A program made the position numbers and the translations under genes. The notes below the pieces were generated by a model. That model was not told where the DNA came from. It was given only the letters and a program-made list of their open reading frames with translations, and did no database searches. 53,919 nucleotides of DNA from Bradyrhizobium sp. CCH5-F6. GTDB lineage: Bacteria > Pseudomonadota > Alphaproteobacteria > Rhizobiales > Xanthobacteraceae. Below, one piece after another: positions 44,527 through 51,709 of the stretch; the stretch's first letter is position 1, and the number at the start of each line of letters is the position of its first letter. The stretch lies in contig NZ_LSIC01000150.1 of NCBI RefSeq assembly GCF_001556045.1, forward strand, positions 1-53,919, in the 5' to 3' direction.

Positions 44527-44748
44527 ATGAGCCGCCCCCTTCTTCCACTGAAAGCAGGTGCCGTCACCTTCACGGTGCTGTGGACCGCCTGGATGATGTG
44601 GTGGAGCGGGTCTTACAGCAGCGCCAGCCTCTTCGTCCTGACGCTGCTCGGCACGTTGGTCGGCTATCTCTGGTATCGCGCGATGCGCTGGCAGTTCGAG
44701 CGCATGGGCATGCTGCCGCGCAAGGATGACTCCTCGCGGGCGCCTTGA
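44527..44748 (+). CDS. Small two-TM membrane protein, function unknown
   Basis: The product is 73 residues. Two hydrophobic helices (VTFTVLWTAWMMWWSGSY, LFVLTLLGTLVGYLWYRAMRW) and a short basic tail (PRKDDSSRAP) are visible. Tryptophan enrichment at the membrane edges is notable. It is downstream of the DUF2277 gene in the same direction. I recognise no family. Confidence 0.65.
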   Translation: MSRPLLPLKAGAVTFTVLWTAWMMWWSGSYSSASLFVLTLLGTLVGYLWYRAMRWQFERMGMLPRKDDSSRAP

Positions 44749-44900
44749 TCCGGAACCTGCAGGTCGCGAGCGCAGCTCTCAGCGGGATCGCGCAGTGCTG
44801 CATGGCAGAGTGCACCGCGCTCGCAGGCATAGACGTTCGGGCGCGCCACTAAAGCGCGATGCGATTAGGATGAATCGTCATCGCGCTTCAGGTTTTTGTT

Positions 44901-44952
44901 TAAGCATGATCTTTTCGGAAAACCGCTGCGCACTTTTCCGGATCATGCTTTA
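44901..44952. repeat. Palindromic repeat, family R7 (TAAGCATGATC type)
   Basis: TAAGCATGATC and GATCATGCTTTA are inverted termini around TTTTCGGAAAA and TTTTCCG. This is a widespread rhizobial intergenic palindrome. Its right terminus supplies the TAA stop of the collagen-like gene. Confidence 0.8.
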
Positions 44953-45465
44953 GACCTTGTCGTGCCTCTTCTTCTTTTTCTTCTTCTTCTTGTGATCGTC
45001 GCTGTCGCTGACCTCGTCATCGGCGATCGACGCATCCGGCTCCTGCACGGCGGCCGCCAGCGCCTCGCGCTCGGCGGCCTCGCGTTCGCGCTGGCGGCGG
45101 CGTTCGTCCCATGCGTCGAACAACTGCTCGAGCCAGGGCAACACCTGCTCGATCGACGGCAGTTGACCGGCCGGCCCCGGCTCGCCGCGCGGTCCTTGCG
45201 GCCCTGCCGGTCCCTGCGGCCCGACGGGGCCCTGCGCGCCTGCTGGTCCACGCGGACCGATCTCGCCCTGCTTGCCCTGCGGACCGGGTTTGCCAGGCGG
45301 TCCCGCCTTTCCGGTCGGCCCCGGCTTGCCCTGCGGCCCCGGCTTGCCGCGCGCGCCGTCGGCACCGCGCCGGCCCGGATGACCCTGCGGCCCCGGCCGT
45401 CCCGGTTGGCCCTGCGGTCCGCGCGGGCCTTGAGGTCCCCGCCGTCGTCCCTGATCGTCTGCCAC
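44950..45465 (-). CDS. Collagen-like Gly-X-Y repeat protein without signal peptide
   Basis: The product is 171 residues from GTG 45465, with GGGA eight nt upstream; GTG 45483 is an alternative. Residues about 10-99 are 30 uninterrupted Gly-X-Y triplets (GPQ, GKP, GPA and similar), long enough for a stable triple helix. Residues 100-135 form an amphipathic helix ([23 protein letters not shown]), followed by an acidic stretch and a run of eight lysines. There is no signal peptide or membrane anchor, so it may be cytosolic or exported by an unknown route. Bacterial collagen-like proteins are usually surface proteins, so this is unusual. Confidence 0.8.
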   Translation of the reverse strand: MADDQGRRRGPQGPRGPQGQPGRPGPQGHPGRRGADGARGKPGPQGKPGPTGKAGPPGKPGPQGKQGEIGPRGPAGAQGPVGPQGPAGPQGPRGEPGPAGQLPSIEQVLPWLEQLFDAWDERRRQREREAAEREALAAAVQEPDASIADDEVSDSDDHKKKKKKKKRHDKV

Positions 45466-45577
45466 GCCACTGCTCCCTTTCACGGAAGCAAGCTACTTAG
45501 CGGCGTTTGACGACAGCAGCAATTCCACCCGCGCCTCGCCCGGGATCGCTCAACATCAATCGGCACGCCACCGCGCG

Positions 45578-45826
45578 CTAGTCCTGATAGGCGGGCACGT
45601 CGATGCCGGAGGCGGCATAGAGTTTGATCTTGTTGCGCAGCGTGCGCACTGACAGGCCGAGCACGCGCGCGGCCCGCGTGCGGTTGCCGTCGCAGCGCGC
45701 GAGCGTCTGGAGCACGAGCTCGCGCTCGACCTCATCGACGGTCGCGCCGATCAGCATCGGAACGATCTGGTTGGGGGCAAGAAATTGTGCGCCCGGTACG
45801 GACGCAGCGACGTGAACAGTGGTCAT
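45578..45826 (-). CDS. FlbD C-terminal-like Fis-type DNA-binding protein (stand-alone)
   Basis: The product is 82 residues from ATG 45826, with GGGAG seven nt upstream; a TTG at 45829 precedes it. MLIGATVDEVERELVLQTLARCDGNRTRAARVLGLSVRTLRNKIKLYAASGIDVPAYQD closely resembles the C-terminal Fis/HTH domain of the flagellar NtrC-like regulator FlbD, but there is no receiver or AAA+ module. It probably binds DNA alone as a dimer. A CtrA box lies about 100 nt upstream. It could compete with or tune FlbD at flagellar promoters; this is inference. Confidence 0.85.
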   Translation of the reverse strand: MTTVHVAASVPGAQFLAPNQIVPMLIGATVDEVERELVLQTLARCDGNRTRAARVLGLSVRTLRNKIKLYAASGIDVPAYQD

Positions 45827-45829
45827 CAA

Positions 45830-46164
45830 TACACTCCCCGATCAACGCCCGCTTTCCATCGCTGGAAGCGGATCGAGAACAAACGACCCCCAAGCCGTAG
45901 ATCTACGGTGGTCCCGTTTGGTTAACCAAAGGTTAACCGCCGACGATCGCACCAATTGACCCCAGGAATGCCGCGAAGCCGCCGCGATTGGCGCGGGATG
46001 CGGAGCAATGCGGACCTATCTCGTCCCGCACGCTGTCATGCCCCGCGGCAGGCGGGGCACCCACGACGCCGCGGCCTCTCGATTCAATCGCTGCCGTTTC
46101 GGAATGCTGGATCGTCCGCCTTCGCGGACGATGCACCGCGTGGATGGTGAAAAGATTGCGCCTC
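45830..46164. promoter_or_regulatory. Upstream region of the FlbD-like gene with CtrA box and dyads
   Basis: A perfect TTAA-N7-TTAA CtrA box at 45922-45936 lies inside the tandem dyad GGTTAACCAAAGGTTAACC (45920-45938), with centres 11 bp apart. A second, perfect 14-bp palindrome, CCGTAGATCTACGG, lies at 45895-45908, between it and the gene. The distal part (46034-46134) is an R5 repeat. Confidence 0.75.
46034..46134. repeat. Dispersed palindromic repeat, family R5, copy 2
   Basis: It carries TGTCATGCCCCGCGGCAGGCGGGGCACCC, CGCCGCGG and GGAATGCTGGATCGTCCGCC, ending in GCGGACGATGCA. Compared with the copies at 32521-32625 and 49764-49878 it is more diverged. Confidence 0.75.
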
Positions 46165-46932
46165 TCACACCGTCCGATAGCCGCCGTCCACCATCACGAT
46201 CGTCCCCGTGACGTAGGCCGACATGTCCGAGGCCAGGAAGATCGCGGGTCCCACGATGTCTTCGGGCTTGCCGGTGCGCGACAGCGGGGTGTGATCGAGG
46301 AAGGCCTGCACCAGCGCCGGATTGGTCGCGCGCACATTGGCGTTGATGTTGGTCTCGATGAAGCCGGGACCGATCGCGTTGACGCGCACGCCTTCCTTGC
46401 CGAGCTCGGCGGCGAGCGCCTTGGTGAAGCCGAGCACGCCGTGTTTCGAGGTCGTGTAGGCCGCCGAGCTCGGCGTGCGCAGATGCACGAAGGACTGGAT
46501 CGAGCCGATATTGACGATGCGGCCCTTGCTCGCGCACAAGGGCGCGAGGAACGCCTGCGTCATGTTGAAGACGCCGTTGAGGTTGAGCGAGATGATGTCG
46601 TTCCAGTCCTTCGCGACCGTCTCGGTCTCGGCGGTGAAGGCGTTGCGGCGGGTGATGCCGGCATTGTTGACGAGGATCGAGACCCGCCCGACCTTGCCCT
46701 CGACCTGCTTGGCCAGCGCGAAGCAGTCCTCGCGGCGGGTCACGTCGAGCGCGAAGCTCTCGGCCTTGCCGCCGGCCTTGCGGATCTCCTGGGCGGCCTC
46801 CGCGACGGTGTCGGCATTGACGTCGAGCAGCACGACCTGCGCGCCTTCCCGCGCGTAGCCAGCGGCGATCGCCCGGCCGATGCCGGAGCCGGCGCCCGTG
46901 ACGACGGCGATCTGGTTTGCGAGCAATGCCAT
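46165..46932 (-). CDS. SDR-family oxidoreductase (3-oxoacyl reductase-like)
   Basis: The product is 255 residues with GGAGGA before the ATG. The NAD(P)-binding TGxxxGIG motif is in VVTGAGSGIGRAIAAGYARE. LVNNAGITRRNAF carries the NNAG strand, a catalytic Ser lies in IVNIGSIQSFVHLR, and the pair YTTSKHG gives the YxxxK. It reduces a carbonyl or oxidises an alcohol in the cytosol. The FabG-like overall pattern does not fix the substrate. It is monocistronic and divergent from the J-domain gene. Confidence 0.92.
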   Translation of the reverse strand: MALLANQIAVVTGAGSGIGRAIAAGYAREGAQVVLLDVNADTVAEAAQEIRKAGGKAESFALDVTRREDCFALAKQVEGKVGRVSILVNNAGITRRNAFTAETETVAKDWNDIISLNLNGVFNMTQAFLAPLCASKGRIVNIGSIQSFVHLRTPSSAAYTTSKHGVLGFTKALAAELGKEGVRVNAIGPGFIETNINANVRATNPALVQAFLDHTPLSRTGKPEDIVGPAIFLASDMSAYVTGTIVMVDGGYRTV

Positions 46933-47043
46933 GACAGTTTCCTCCCGGTTTCTTTTCGAAGTTTCACGAAAAGCTAACCCGAAATTAAGGGGTCGGAAAC
47001 GGCGGCCTTGGCATACTGATTCCGATTGCTAAACGTTGCGCGC

Positions 47044-47529
47044 ATGATGGAACGGCTTGAATCCTGGAAACTGGCGCTCGAGCGCCTGCGGTCGGCGCAG
47101 TCGGCTGATTGGGTCGAGGCAGGCCGCCTGGTGGCCGAGATCGCGCGGATGAGCAGCGACGTCACGCTTCGCCAGGCGGCGGAGCAGGCGCTTCCGGTGC
47201 TGCGCCAGGCCGTGGACAATGACGATCACGGCGTCACGCTCGCGGCCCAGCGTCGCGTCGGCGTCGTGCTCGAGGTCATTCACGATTTGAGCGCGCCGCG
47301 CTTCGGCCGCCGCAACGCCATGCCGAAGAAGCTGTCGCGCGAGGATCGCGCCCGCAAGGTGCTCGGCCTGCCGCTCGCCGTCCAGCTCACCTGCGAGGAC
47401 ATCAACCAGGCCTATCGCCGCGCAGCCAAGGGCATGCATCCCGACCACGGCGGCAGCGCGCAGGCCTTCATCGACCTCGCCGCAGCGCGCGACGTCCTCA
47501 TTCATCCCGGCGCCTACAAGGACGCGTGA
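47044..47529 (+). CDS. J-domain protein with N-terminal helical domain
   Basis: The product is 161 residues from ATG 47044 (ATG 47047 is also possible); an upstream TTG at 47026 is ignored. Residues 1-95 are helical and contain SAQSADWVEAGRLVAEIARM. The C-terminus has ARKVLGLPLAVQLTCEDINQAYRRAAKGMHPDHGGSAQAFIDLAAARDVL, a J-domain with an intact HPD (MHPDHGG). It probably recruits a DnaK-type Hsp70 to a specific client. Its stop lies 19 nt before the REP element of the RAYT unit. Confidence 0.85.
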   Translation: MMERLESWKLALERLRSAQSADWVEAGRLVAEIARMSSDVTLRQAAEQALPVLRQAVDNDDHGVTLAAQRRVGVVLEVIHDLSAPRFGRRNAMPKKLSREDRARKVLGLPLAVQLTCEDINQAYRRAAKGMHPDHGGSAQAFIDLAAARDVLIHPGAYKDA

Positions 47530-47547
47530 GCATCAATGTGCTAGACT

Positions 47548-47578
47548 GTAGCCCGGATGAGCGAAGCGATATCCGGGG
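47548..47578. repeat. REP element, left half of the RAYT unit (family R4)
   Basis: GTAGCCCGGATGAGCGAAGCGATATCCGGGG is the left REP; the inverted partner lies at 48153-48183 on the other side of the transposase gene. The sequence is shared with the BIMEs at 51311, 51710, 52507 and 53257. Confidence 0.85.
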
Positions 47579-47589
47579 CAGGTCTCGCC

Positions 47590-48339
47590 ATGGTTCTGTA
47601 CCGCAGAAACTTTATTCCCGGCGGCACTTACTTTTTCACAGTGACGCTTTTCGACCGTCGGTCGAGCGTCCTTACTGACAACATTGATGCTCTTCGCAAC
47701 GCCTTCCGAACCGCTCGGAACGAGCGACCGTTTGAGGTCGACGCCATCGTGATCCTTCCGGATCATCTGCATGCGGTCATGAAACTCCCGCTGGACGACT
47801 CTGACTTTGCAGGACGCTGGCGTCGGATAAAGGGGCACTTCAGCAGTGCTCTGCTTCATGCCGGTGTCGACATAGCCCGCCACTCCAATGGAGAATTGGC
47901 GCTATGGCAGCGGCGATACTGGGAGCACACGATCCGCAACGAAGACGACTTTGAACGTCATATCGATTACGTTCACTTCAATCCTGTCAAGCACGGATAC
48001 GTTCGGCGTGTTGGTGATTGGCCGCATTCGTCCTTTCACCTCTACGTGCGGGCGGGCTTGTTGCCGGGGGACTGGGCTGGTGAGGTTGGCGAAGGCGCGG
48101 ATGCATTCGGAGAGCGTGCCGAGGGGGACCGACCGGGGGGGATAGGCCGGCTCCCGGATGTCGCTTCGCTCATCCGGGCTACGGAGTGGTCAAACAAACC
48201 GGGCAAGGACGCTGGCGTCCTTGCCCGGTACTTCGTCCGCCGATCGAATTGTTACCAGGTGCAGCTGCCGCCCTTGAGCGCGGCGTCCTTCAGCGCGAGG
48301 GCGTCGATGAAGGTCGGCACGCTCGCGCTGGCGCGATGA
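47590..48339 (+). CDS. REP-associated tyrosine transposase (RAYT, IS200-like HUH)
   Basis: The product is 249 residues from ATG 47590 (MVLYRRNFIPGGTYFFTVTL); an ATG at 47557 would lie in the REP. The HUH motif is LPDHLHAVMKL (His59-Leu-His61) and the catalytic Tyr is Tyr127 in HIDYVHFNPVKHGYV. TYFFTVTLFDRR and RRYWEHTI are RAYT-conserved. It is a Y1 single-strand endonuclease that binds REP hairpins. The catalytic part ends near DWPHSSFHLYV; from about residue 188 the frame runs through the right REP and a terminator stem and overlaps the convergent gene by 88 nt. That suggests loss of the native stop. The catalytic residues look intact. Confidence 0.88.
   Translation: MVLYRRNFIPGGTYFFTVTLFDRRSSVLTDNIDALRNAFRTARNERPFEVDAIVILPDHLHAVMKLPLDDSDFAGRWRRIKGHFSSALLHAGVDIARHSNGELALWQRRYWEHTIRNEDDFERHIDYVHFNPVKHGYVRRVGDWPHSSFHLYVRAGLLPGDWAGEVGEGADAFGERAEGDRPGGIGRLPDVASLIRATEWSNKPGKDAGVLARYFVRRSNCYQVQLPPLSAASFSARASMKVGTLALAR
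48153..48183. repeat. REP element, right half of the RAYT unit (family R4)
   Basis: CCCGGATGTCGCTTCGCTCATCCGGGCTACG is the inverted partner of 47548-47578. The pair flanks the transposase gene, giving a 636-bp unit that looks like a BIME interrupted by its own transposase. Confidence 0.85.
48199..48228. terminator. Strong hairpin, probable terminator of the small exported-protein gene
   Basis: A 13-bp perfect stem, CCGGGCAAGGACG / CGTCCTTGCCCGG, with a CTGG loop. It lies 24 nt downstream of the stop at 48252 (minus strand) and inside the extended RAYT frame. Confidence 0.75.
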
Positions 48340-48503
48340 TAGCCGGCCGGCCACGGCGTGGTCGGGATGCTCTCGTCCCAGATCTGGCAGAAGCCGCTGT
48401 CCTGCCAGCGGATCAGGTGATAGCTGGCTTCGGCAGGGCTCGCGGCGGCGAATGCAGTGACGGCAAGGCCGGCAGCAGCGCACAGCACGGAAATACGACG
48501 CAT
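48252..48503 (-). CDS. Small exported protein with IRW/CQxW motif, paralogue 1
   Basis: The product is 83 residues from ATG 48503, preceded by GAGGAG. The signal peptide MRRISVLCAAAGLAVTAFAAASPAEA is followed by SYHLIRWQDSGFCQIWDESI, a PTF segment and a C-terminal GGSCTW. The next gene (48742-49002) has the same layout. The two cysteines probably form a disulfide. The family is unknown to me; it is convergent with the RAYT and overlaps its read-through tail. Confidence 0.72.
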   Translation of the reverse strand: MRRISVLCAAAGLAVTAFAAASPAEASYHLIRWQDSGFCQIWDESIPTTPWPAGYHRASASVPTFIDALALKDAALKGGSCTW

Positions 48504-48687
48504 GATCAGCTCCTCGAAATGAATGATGTGATGCGCCTCCCGACAATGAGGGGAGGGCTGGCGCGGGACGCGTTCGCATGCGCCCCGGACAAGATGTGAG
48601 TAGCTGCTTGCGCTGATCAGGTTCAAACGGCGCGCGCCGGACATGCGCGGTTTTCGGCCGGAAAACGAACGGTCCTCCAGGAACGGA

Positions 48688-48717
48688 AAGGGCGGACCGC
48701 TCGCGCGATCCGCCCTT
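48688..48717. terminator. Hairpin, probable terminator
   Basis: AAGGGCGGA and TCCGCCCTT pair over nine positions around a 12-nt loop, just downstream of the stop of the second paralogue (minus strand). The minus-strand transcript runs into TTCC rather than a T tract, so it is a moderate case. Confidence 0.6.
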
Positions 48718-48741
48718 CGAATTCGGTCCCTCGTGCAGGGC

Positions 48742-49002
48742 TTAGAGCGTGCAGCGGCGCTCCGATCGCAGCTTGATCTGCAGGTCGGACGCCTGCTGGA
48801 AGGTCGGGAACGGCTTGCTGACGACCTTGTAGGTCGACACCCCGAACTGGAACGGCTTGTACTGCAGGTCCTCGTTCCAGACCTGGCAGATGCCGGTGTT
48901 GTCCCAGCGGATCACGTAATAGCCGACCTTCGCGGACGCGGGCACGGCGAACAGGGAGCTGGCGATGCCGGCGGCGGCACAGAGGGCGAGAACGCGACGC
49001 AT
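48742..49002 (-). CDS. Small exported protein with IRW/CQxW motif, paralogue 2
   Basis: The product is 86 residues from ATG 49002, with CAGGAGA upstream. Signal peptide MRRVLALCAAAGIASSLFAVPASA. The mature part (YYVIRWDNTGICQVWNEDLQ ... PTFQQASDLQIKLRSERRCTL) shares the IRW-4 nt-CQ-x-W-[DN]-E core, the PTF segment and the terminal Cys with its neighbour, although the rest differs. Tandem duplication is inferred. Probably a small secreted or periplasmic protein with one disulfide; function unknown. Confidence 0.72.
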   Translation of the reverse strand: MRRVLALCAAAGIASSLFAVPASAKVGYYVIRWDNTGICQVWNEDLQYKPFQFGVSTYKVVSKPFPTFQQASDLQIKLRSERRCTL

Positions 49003-49166
49003 GAAGTATCTCCTGAGGCGAAGTGGGACGCTGGGGTGAAGTGGGATGCGAAAATTCGTGCGGTAAAAGCAGGTGCTTTGCAAGCCGGGGAGCTGCCGTT
49101 CACGGACATGTCAGTCGCATCCGCGCATTTGGTTCGGCCGCGTGCCCGACAGGTCACACGCGGGGC

Positions 49167-49550
49167 TCACCTCGACAGCGAGGCCACCGCTTCGATCTCG
49201 ATCAGCATCTTCGGATCGGGCAGCGCCTGCACCACGCAGGTGGTGCGCGCGGGGTAGGGCGGCGGGCCGAAGGCACCGGCATAGAGCGCGTTCATGGCGG
49301 CCACATCGGCGGCGCGGGTCAGCAGCACGTTGACCTTGACGAGGTCGCCGATCCCGGCGCCGGCCTCGCCCAGCACGCGCTTGATGTTGACGACGACGTT
49401 GGCGAACTGCGCCTCGAAGCCGTCGGGCAGCGCGCCATTGGCATCGAAGCCGGGAATGCCGGAGATGAACAGGAGGTCGCCGACGCGCGTCGCAAAGGAC
49501 AGCGGCGGCGCCTTGACGTGCGGCGGGGGCGCGAAATGCTGGATCGGCAT
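49167..49550 (-). CDS. RidA/YjgF-family protein
   Basis: The product is 127 residues from ATG 49550, with AGGTG upstream; the long upstream frame crosses repeats. Core motif: GDLLFISGIPGFDANGALPDGFEAQ, VVNIKRVLGEAGAGIGDLVKVNVLLT, YPARTTCVVQALPDPKMLIEIEAVA. The position of the conserved Arg in the YPAR motif fits enamine/imine deaminases. The member is slightly atypical, with more Ala/Pro than classic RidA. It hydrolyses reactive imines from PLP enzymes or a related compound. Confidence 0.9.
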   Translation of the reverse strand: MPIQHFAPPPHVKAPPLSFATRVGDLLFISGIPGFDANGALPDGFEAQFANVVVNIKRVLGEAGAGIGDLVKVNVLLTRAADVAAMNALYAGAFGPPPYPARTTCVVQALPDPKMLIEIEAVASLSR

Positions 49551-49620
49551 GGGAACACCTCGGAAGCGGTCGCTGACGCCTGAGCGTAGCGGCAGGCGAG
49601 AGCCGCTCAAAACAAAAAAT

Positions 49621-49738
49621 GCGAAAACAACCCCATGCACAGTAGACATGAAGCGGAAATCATTGGTCTTTTCAGAATTCGGGAAGAGCGAAACAATCGT
49701 TTGCTTCGTCGGGCAAAACAGGGGCAGAATGGCATGAT
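49621..49738 (-). repeat. Conserved intergenic element, family R6, copy 2
   Basis: This is the inverted copy of the element at 98-207. The blocks 49621-49645 and 49700-49720 are identical to it over 25 and 21 nt. The central part differs in sequence but again can form a small hairpin after the GCAAA block. It lies downstream of, and is transcribed away from, no clear gene. Confidence 0.7.
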
Positions 49739-49763
49739 GGAAATTGGTCCGTGCGGGCTCCGC

Positions 49764-49878
49764 CGTCATGCCTCGGCTTGGCCGGGGCATCCAGTACGCC
49801 GCGGCGGATGTGGCGAGAGCAAGCTTCCACACGCGGGCCTCTGGAATACTGGATCGCCCGGTTAAACCGGGCGATGAC
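49764..49878. repeat. Dispersed palindromic repeat, family R5, copy 3
   Basis: It begins CGTCATGCCTCGGCTTGGCCGGGGCATCCAG, shares GTACGCCGCGG and AATACTGGATCGCCCGG with copy 1, and ends GCGATGACA. It lies next to the R6 element. Confidence 0.85.
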
Positions 49879-50006
49879 ATTTGGGGCGTTGCTACAGCCC
49901 GCAACCCACATCTCGTCCACCATCATGTTGCCGCCCCGATCGATGGGGTAAGTTCGCCGCGTCTGATTCGCGAATCCTCCCTAAAAAATAGCCCCCGGAG
50001 ACACAA

Positions 50007-50441
50007 ATGAAGCTCGCATCCACCTTTCGCGCCGCGCTGGTCGCCATCGCCGCCCTGGCCGGCCTCTCGACAGCGGCGCGGGCCGACAGCGGCTTCGTGA
50101 CGCTGACGATCTACAAGGCCGGCTGGATCATCGGCGGTTCCGGCGGCTCGGGCGTGCTCAACTTCCGCGGCCGCACCTACGGGCTCTCCACCGGCGGCCT
50201 CGACTACGGCCTGGTGTTCGGCGGCTCGAAAACCGTGCTGCGCGGCCGCGTCTCCAACATCAACCGTCCCTCCGACGTCGCCGGAGTCTATGGCGCGGCC
50301 GGCGCCGGCATTGCCGTCGGATCCGGCGCCCGCGCCATCGTGCTGACCAACCAGAAGGGTGCGGTGCTGGAGCTGTCGGGAACGCAGGTCGGCCTGATGG
50401 CGAATGTCGATCTCAGCGGTCTTGCGATCACGATGCGGTAG
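50007..50441 (+). CDS. Exported protein, DUF1134/EipA-like
   Basis: The product is 144 residues. CGGAG precedes the ATG. Signal peptide KLASTFRAALVAIAALAGLSTAARA. The mature part is a single beta-rich domain: WIIGGSGGSGVLNFRGRTYGLSTGGLDYGLVFGGSKTVLRGRVSNINRPSDVAGVYGAAGAGIAVG and ends VLELSGTQVGLMANVDLSGLAI. The pattern recalls the DUF1134 envelope-integrity proteins of alphaproteobacteria; I give this as likeness, not identity. It is probably periplasmic. Confidence 0.75.
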   Translation: MKLASTFRAALVAIAALAGLSTAARADSGFVTLTIYKAGWIIGGSGGSGVLNFRGRTYGLSTGGLDYGLVFGGSKTVLRGRVSNINRPSDVAGVYGAAGAGIAVGSGARAIVLTNQKGAVLELSGTQVGLMANVDLSGLAITMR

Positions 50442-50452
50442 GGCGCGGCGCA

Positions 50453-50541
50453 GTAGGGTGGGTTAGCCGAAGGCGTAACCCACCTCTTTGGTTTCCGCAG
50501 TAGCAGAAGTGGTGGGTTACGCTGCGCTAACCCACCCTACG
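50453..50541. repeat. Dispersed palindromic repeat, family R3, copy 3
   Basis: GTAGGGTGGGTTAG at the left and CTAACCCACCCTACG at the right are inverted termini. The right end supplies the stop of the GST-like gene at 50537-51244 (TAG at 50537-50539, complement of CTA). Confidence 0.85.
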
Positions 50542-51244
50542 AAGTACGGACTACTCCGCTCACCGCCGCATGAATCCGCTCGCAATGCGCGACGAGATTT
50601 TCGTGCGTGTCGACGAAGGCCTTCAGCGGCGTCGGGATCGGAAAATAGTGGATGTTGGCGACGAAGCCGTAGATGCCGGCATCGACGCTGGTGGGCGCCG
50701 GGCCGTGGACGAAGCCCGCGGCCGGCACGATCTCCGCCAGCACCTGCAGATCGGCAAGGCCCCGCGCGTAGGCCTGCTCGGGCGTGTAGCGGCCGATGCC
50801 CTGGTGGTGATAGCGCTGCGCGTTGTACGCCTTCGCCTTCTCGAAGCCATCAGCGTCGATCTGCGGATGCTGCGCGATGAAGCCGTCGCGGAATGCGGGA
50901 TAGAAGCGCTCGTCCTTCCAGCGCGAATACGACATCACCCAGTAGAGATCGTCCAGCATGCGCGTGACCAGATGATCGGTGCGGCGCTGCGCGGCCGACA
51001 GCGCGGCATCGATGCCGAGCCGATATTTCGCAATGACATGCGCGATGATCGTCTCGCTGTCGCCGATGGTCTCGCCGTCGTCGACGATGTAAGGCAGCTG
51101 CCCACGCGGCGCGGCGGAGGCATCGAAGATGTGCTCGTGCACGAACGGCACGCCCGCGAGCTTCAGGAAGGCATAGACCTTGAGGCCGTAGCCGTTGTTG
51201 TCGGCGACACCGAAGAGTTCCGGGTAGGAGTAGAGGGTCAGCAT
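50537..51244 (-). CDS. Glutathione S-transferase-like protein
   Basis: The product is 235 residues, with CAGGAG upstream of ATG 51244. The N-terminal domain MLTLYSYPELFGVADNNGYGLKVYAFLKLAGVPF ends in the cis-Pro/acidic-Ser region GQLPYIVDDGETIGDSETIIAHV. The C-terminal helical domain includes AYARGLADLQVLAEIVPAAGFVHGPAPTSVDAGIYGF, the SxxD motif of GST C-domains. The last codon and TAG stop come from the terminus of the adjacent R3 repeat. The enzyme is cytosolic; the substrate is unknown. Confidence 0.88.
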   Translation of the reverse strand: MLTLYSYPELFGVADNNGYGLKVYAFLKLAGVPFVHEHIFDASAAPRGQLPYIVDDGETIGDSETIIAHVIAKYRLGIDAALSAAQRRTDHLVTRMLDDLYWVMSYSRWKDERFYPAFRDGFIAQHPQIDADGFEKAKAYNAQRYHHQGIGRYTPEQAYARGLADLQVLAEIVPAAGFVHGPAPTSVDAGIYGFVANIHYFPIPTPLKAFVDTHENLVAHCERIHAAVSGVVRTS

Positions 51245-51310
51245 CGGCGGACTCCTGCGTGTGGGCGGAGCCTAGAATGCAGGGGCGCCGGGATGGACGC
51301 AATGGCCGCC

Positions 51311-51386
51311 CGTAGCCCGCATGAGCGGAAGCGACATGCGGGTCGCCTGCCGGCCCCGGATGTCGCGTGCGCTCATCCGGGCTACG
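51311..51386. repeat. REP doublet (BIME), family R4, copy 1
   Basis: CGTAGCCCGCATGAGCGGAAGCGACATGCGGG and CCCGGATGTCGCGTGCGCTCATCCGGGCTACG are the two REP halves, inverted around a short spacer. It has the same halves as the RAYT unit. Confidence 0.85.
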
Positions 51387-51456
51387 TCAGAACTCAATTT
51401 GCAGATCGTCGATTGCCAAATAGGATTGCCTCAACACCGTTCGTTGGGAGATCAAG

Positions 51457-51681
51457 ATGGCCATCAACAATGACAAGATCGACGACGCGGCGCTGGCCTT
51501 GCTCTATTTGACCCTGCACGACGGCTGTCGGGCATGGAAGGGCTTCGACTGGGACGTGCTCGGCCGCCTGCATGACAAGGGAATGATCGACGATCCCGTC
51601 GGCAAGGTGAAGTCGGTCGTGTTCACGGACGAGGGGCTTGAACGTGCGAAGACGCTGTTCAAGGAATTGTTCGAGGAATGA
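51457..51681 (+). CDS. DUF6429-like small protein
   Basis: The product is 74 residues. GGGAG lies seven nt before the ATG. The sequence (DDAALALLYLTLHDGCRAWKGFDWDVLGRLHDKGMIDDPVGKVKSVVFTDEGLERAKTLFKELFEE) matches the DUF6429 pattern as I recall it: helical core with a winged-helix-like V-x-F-T-D-E-G-L turn. It is soluble and of unknown function, and stands alone between two BIMEs. Confidence 0.8.
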   Translation: MAINNDKIDDAALALLYLTLHDGCRAWKGFDWDVLGRLHDKGMIDDPVGKVKSVVFTDEGLERAKTLFKELFEE

Positions 51682-51709
51682 GGCCTCGTGCAGATCTGGC
51701 GACTTTTCG

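Noticed and set aside
46016..46211. Reading frames between the FlbD-like gene and the SDR
   Set aside because: They cross the R5 repeat and have no ribosome binding site or family likeness.
49635..49926. Short reading frames within the R5/R6 repeats near 49.7 kb
   Set aside because: Repeat-derived frames with biased composition; the same repeats occur elsewhere out of frame.
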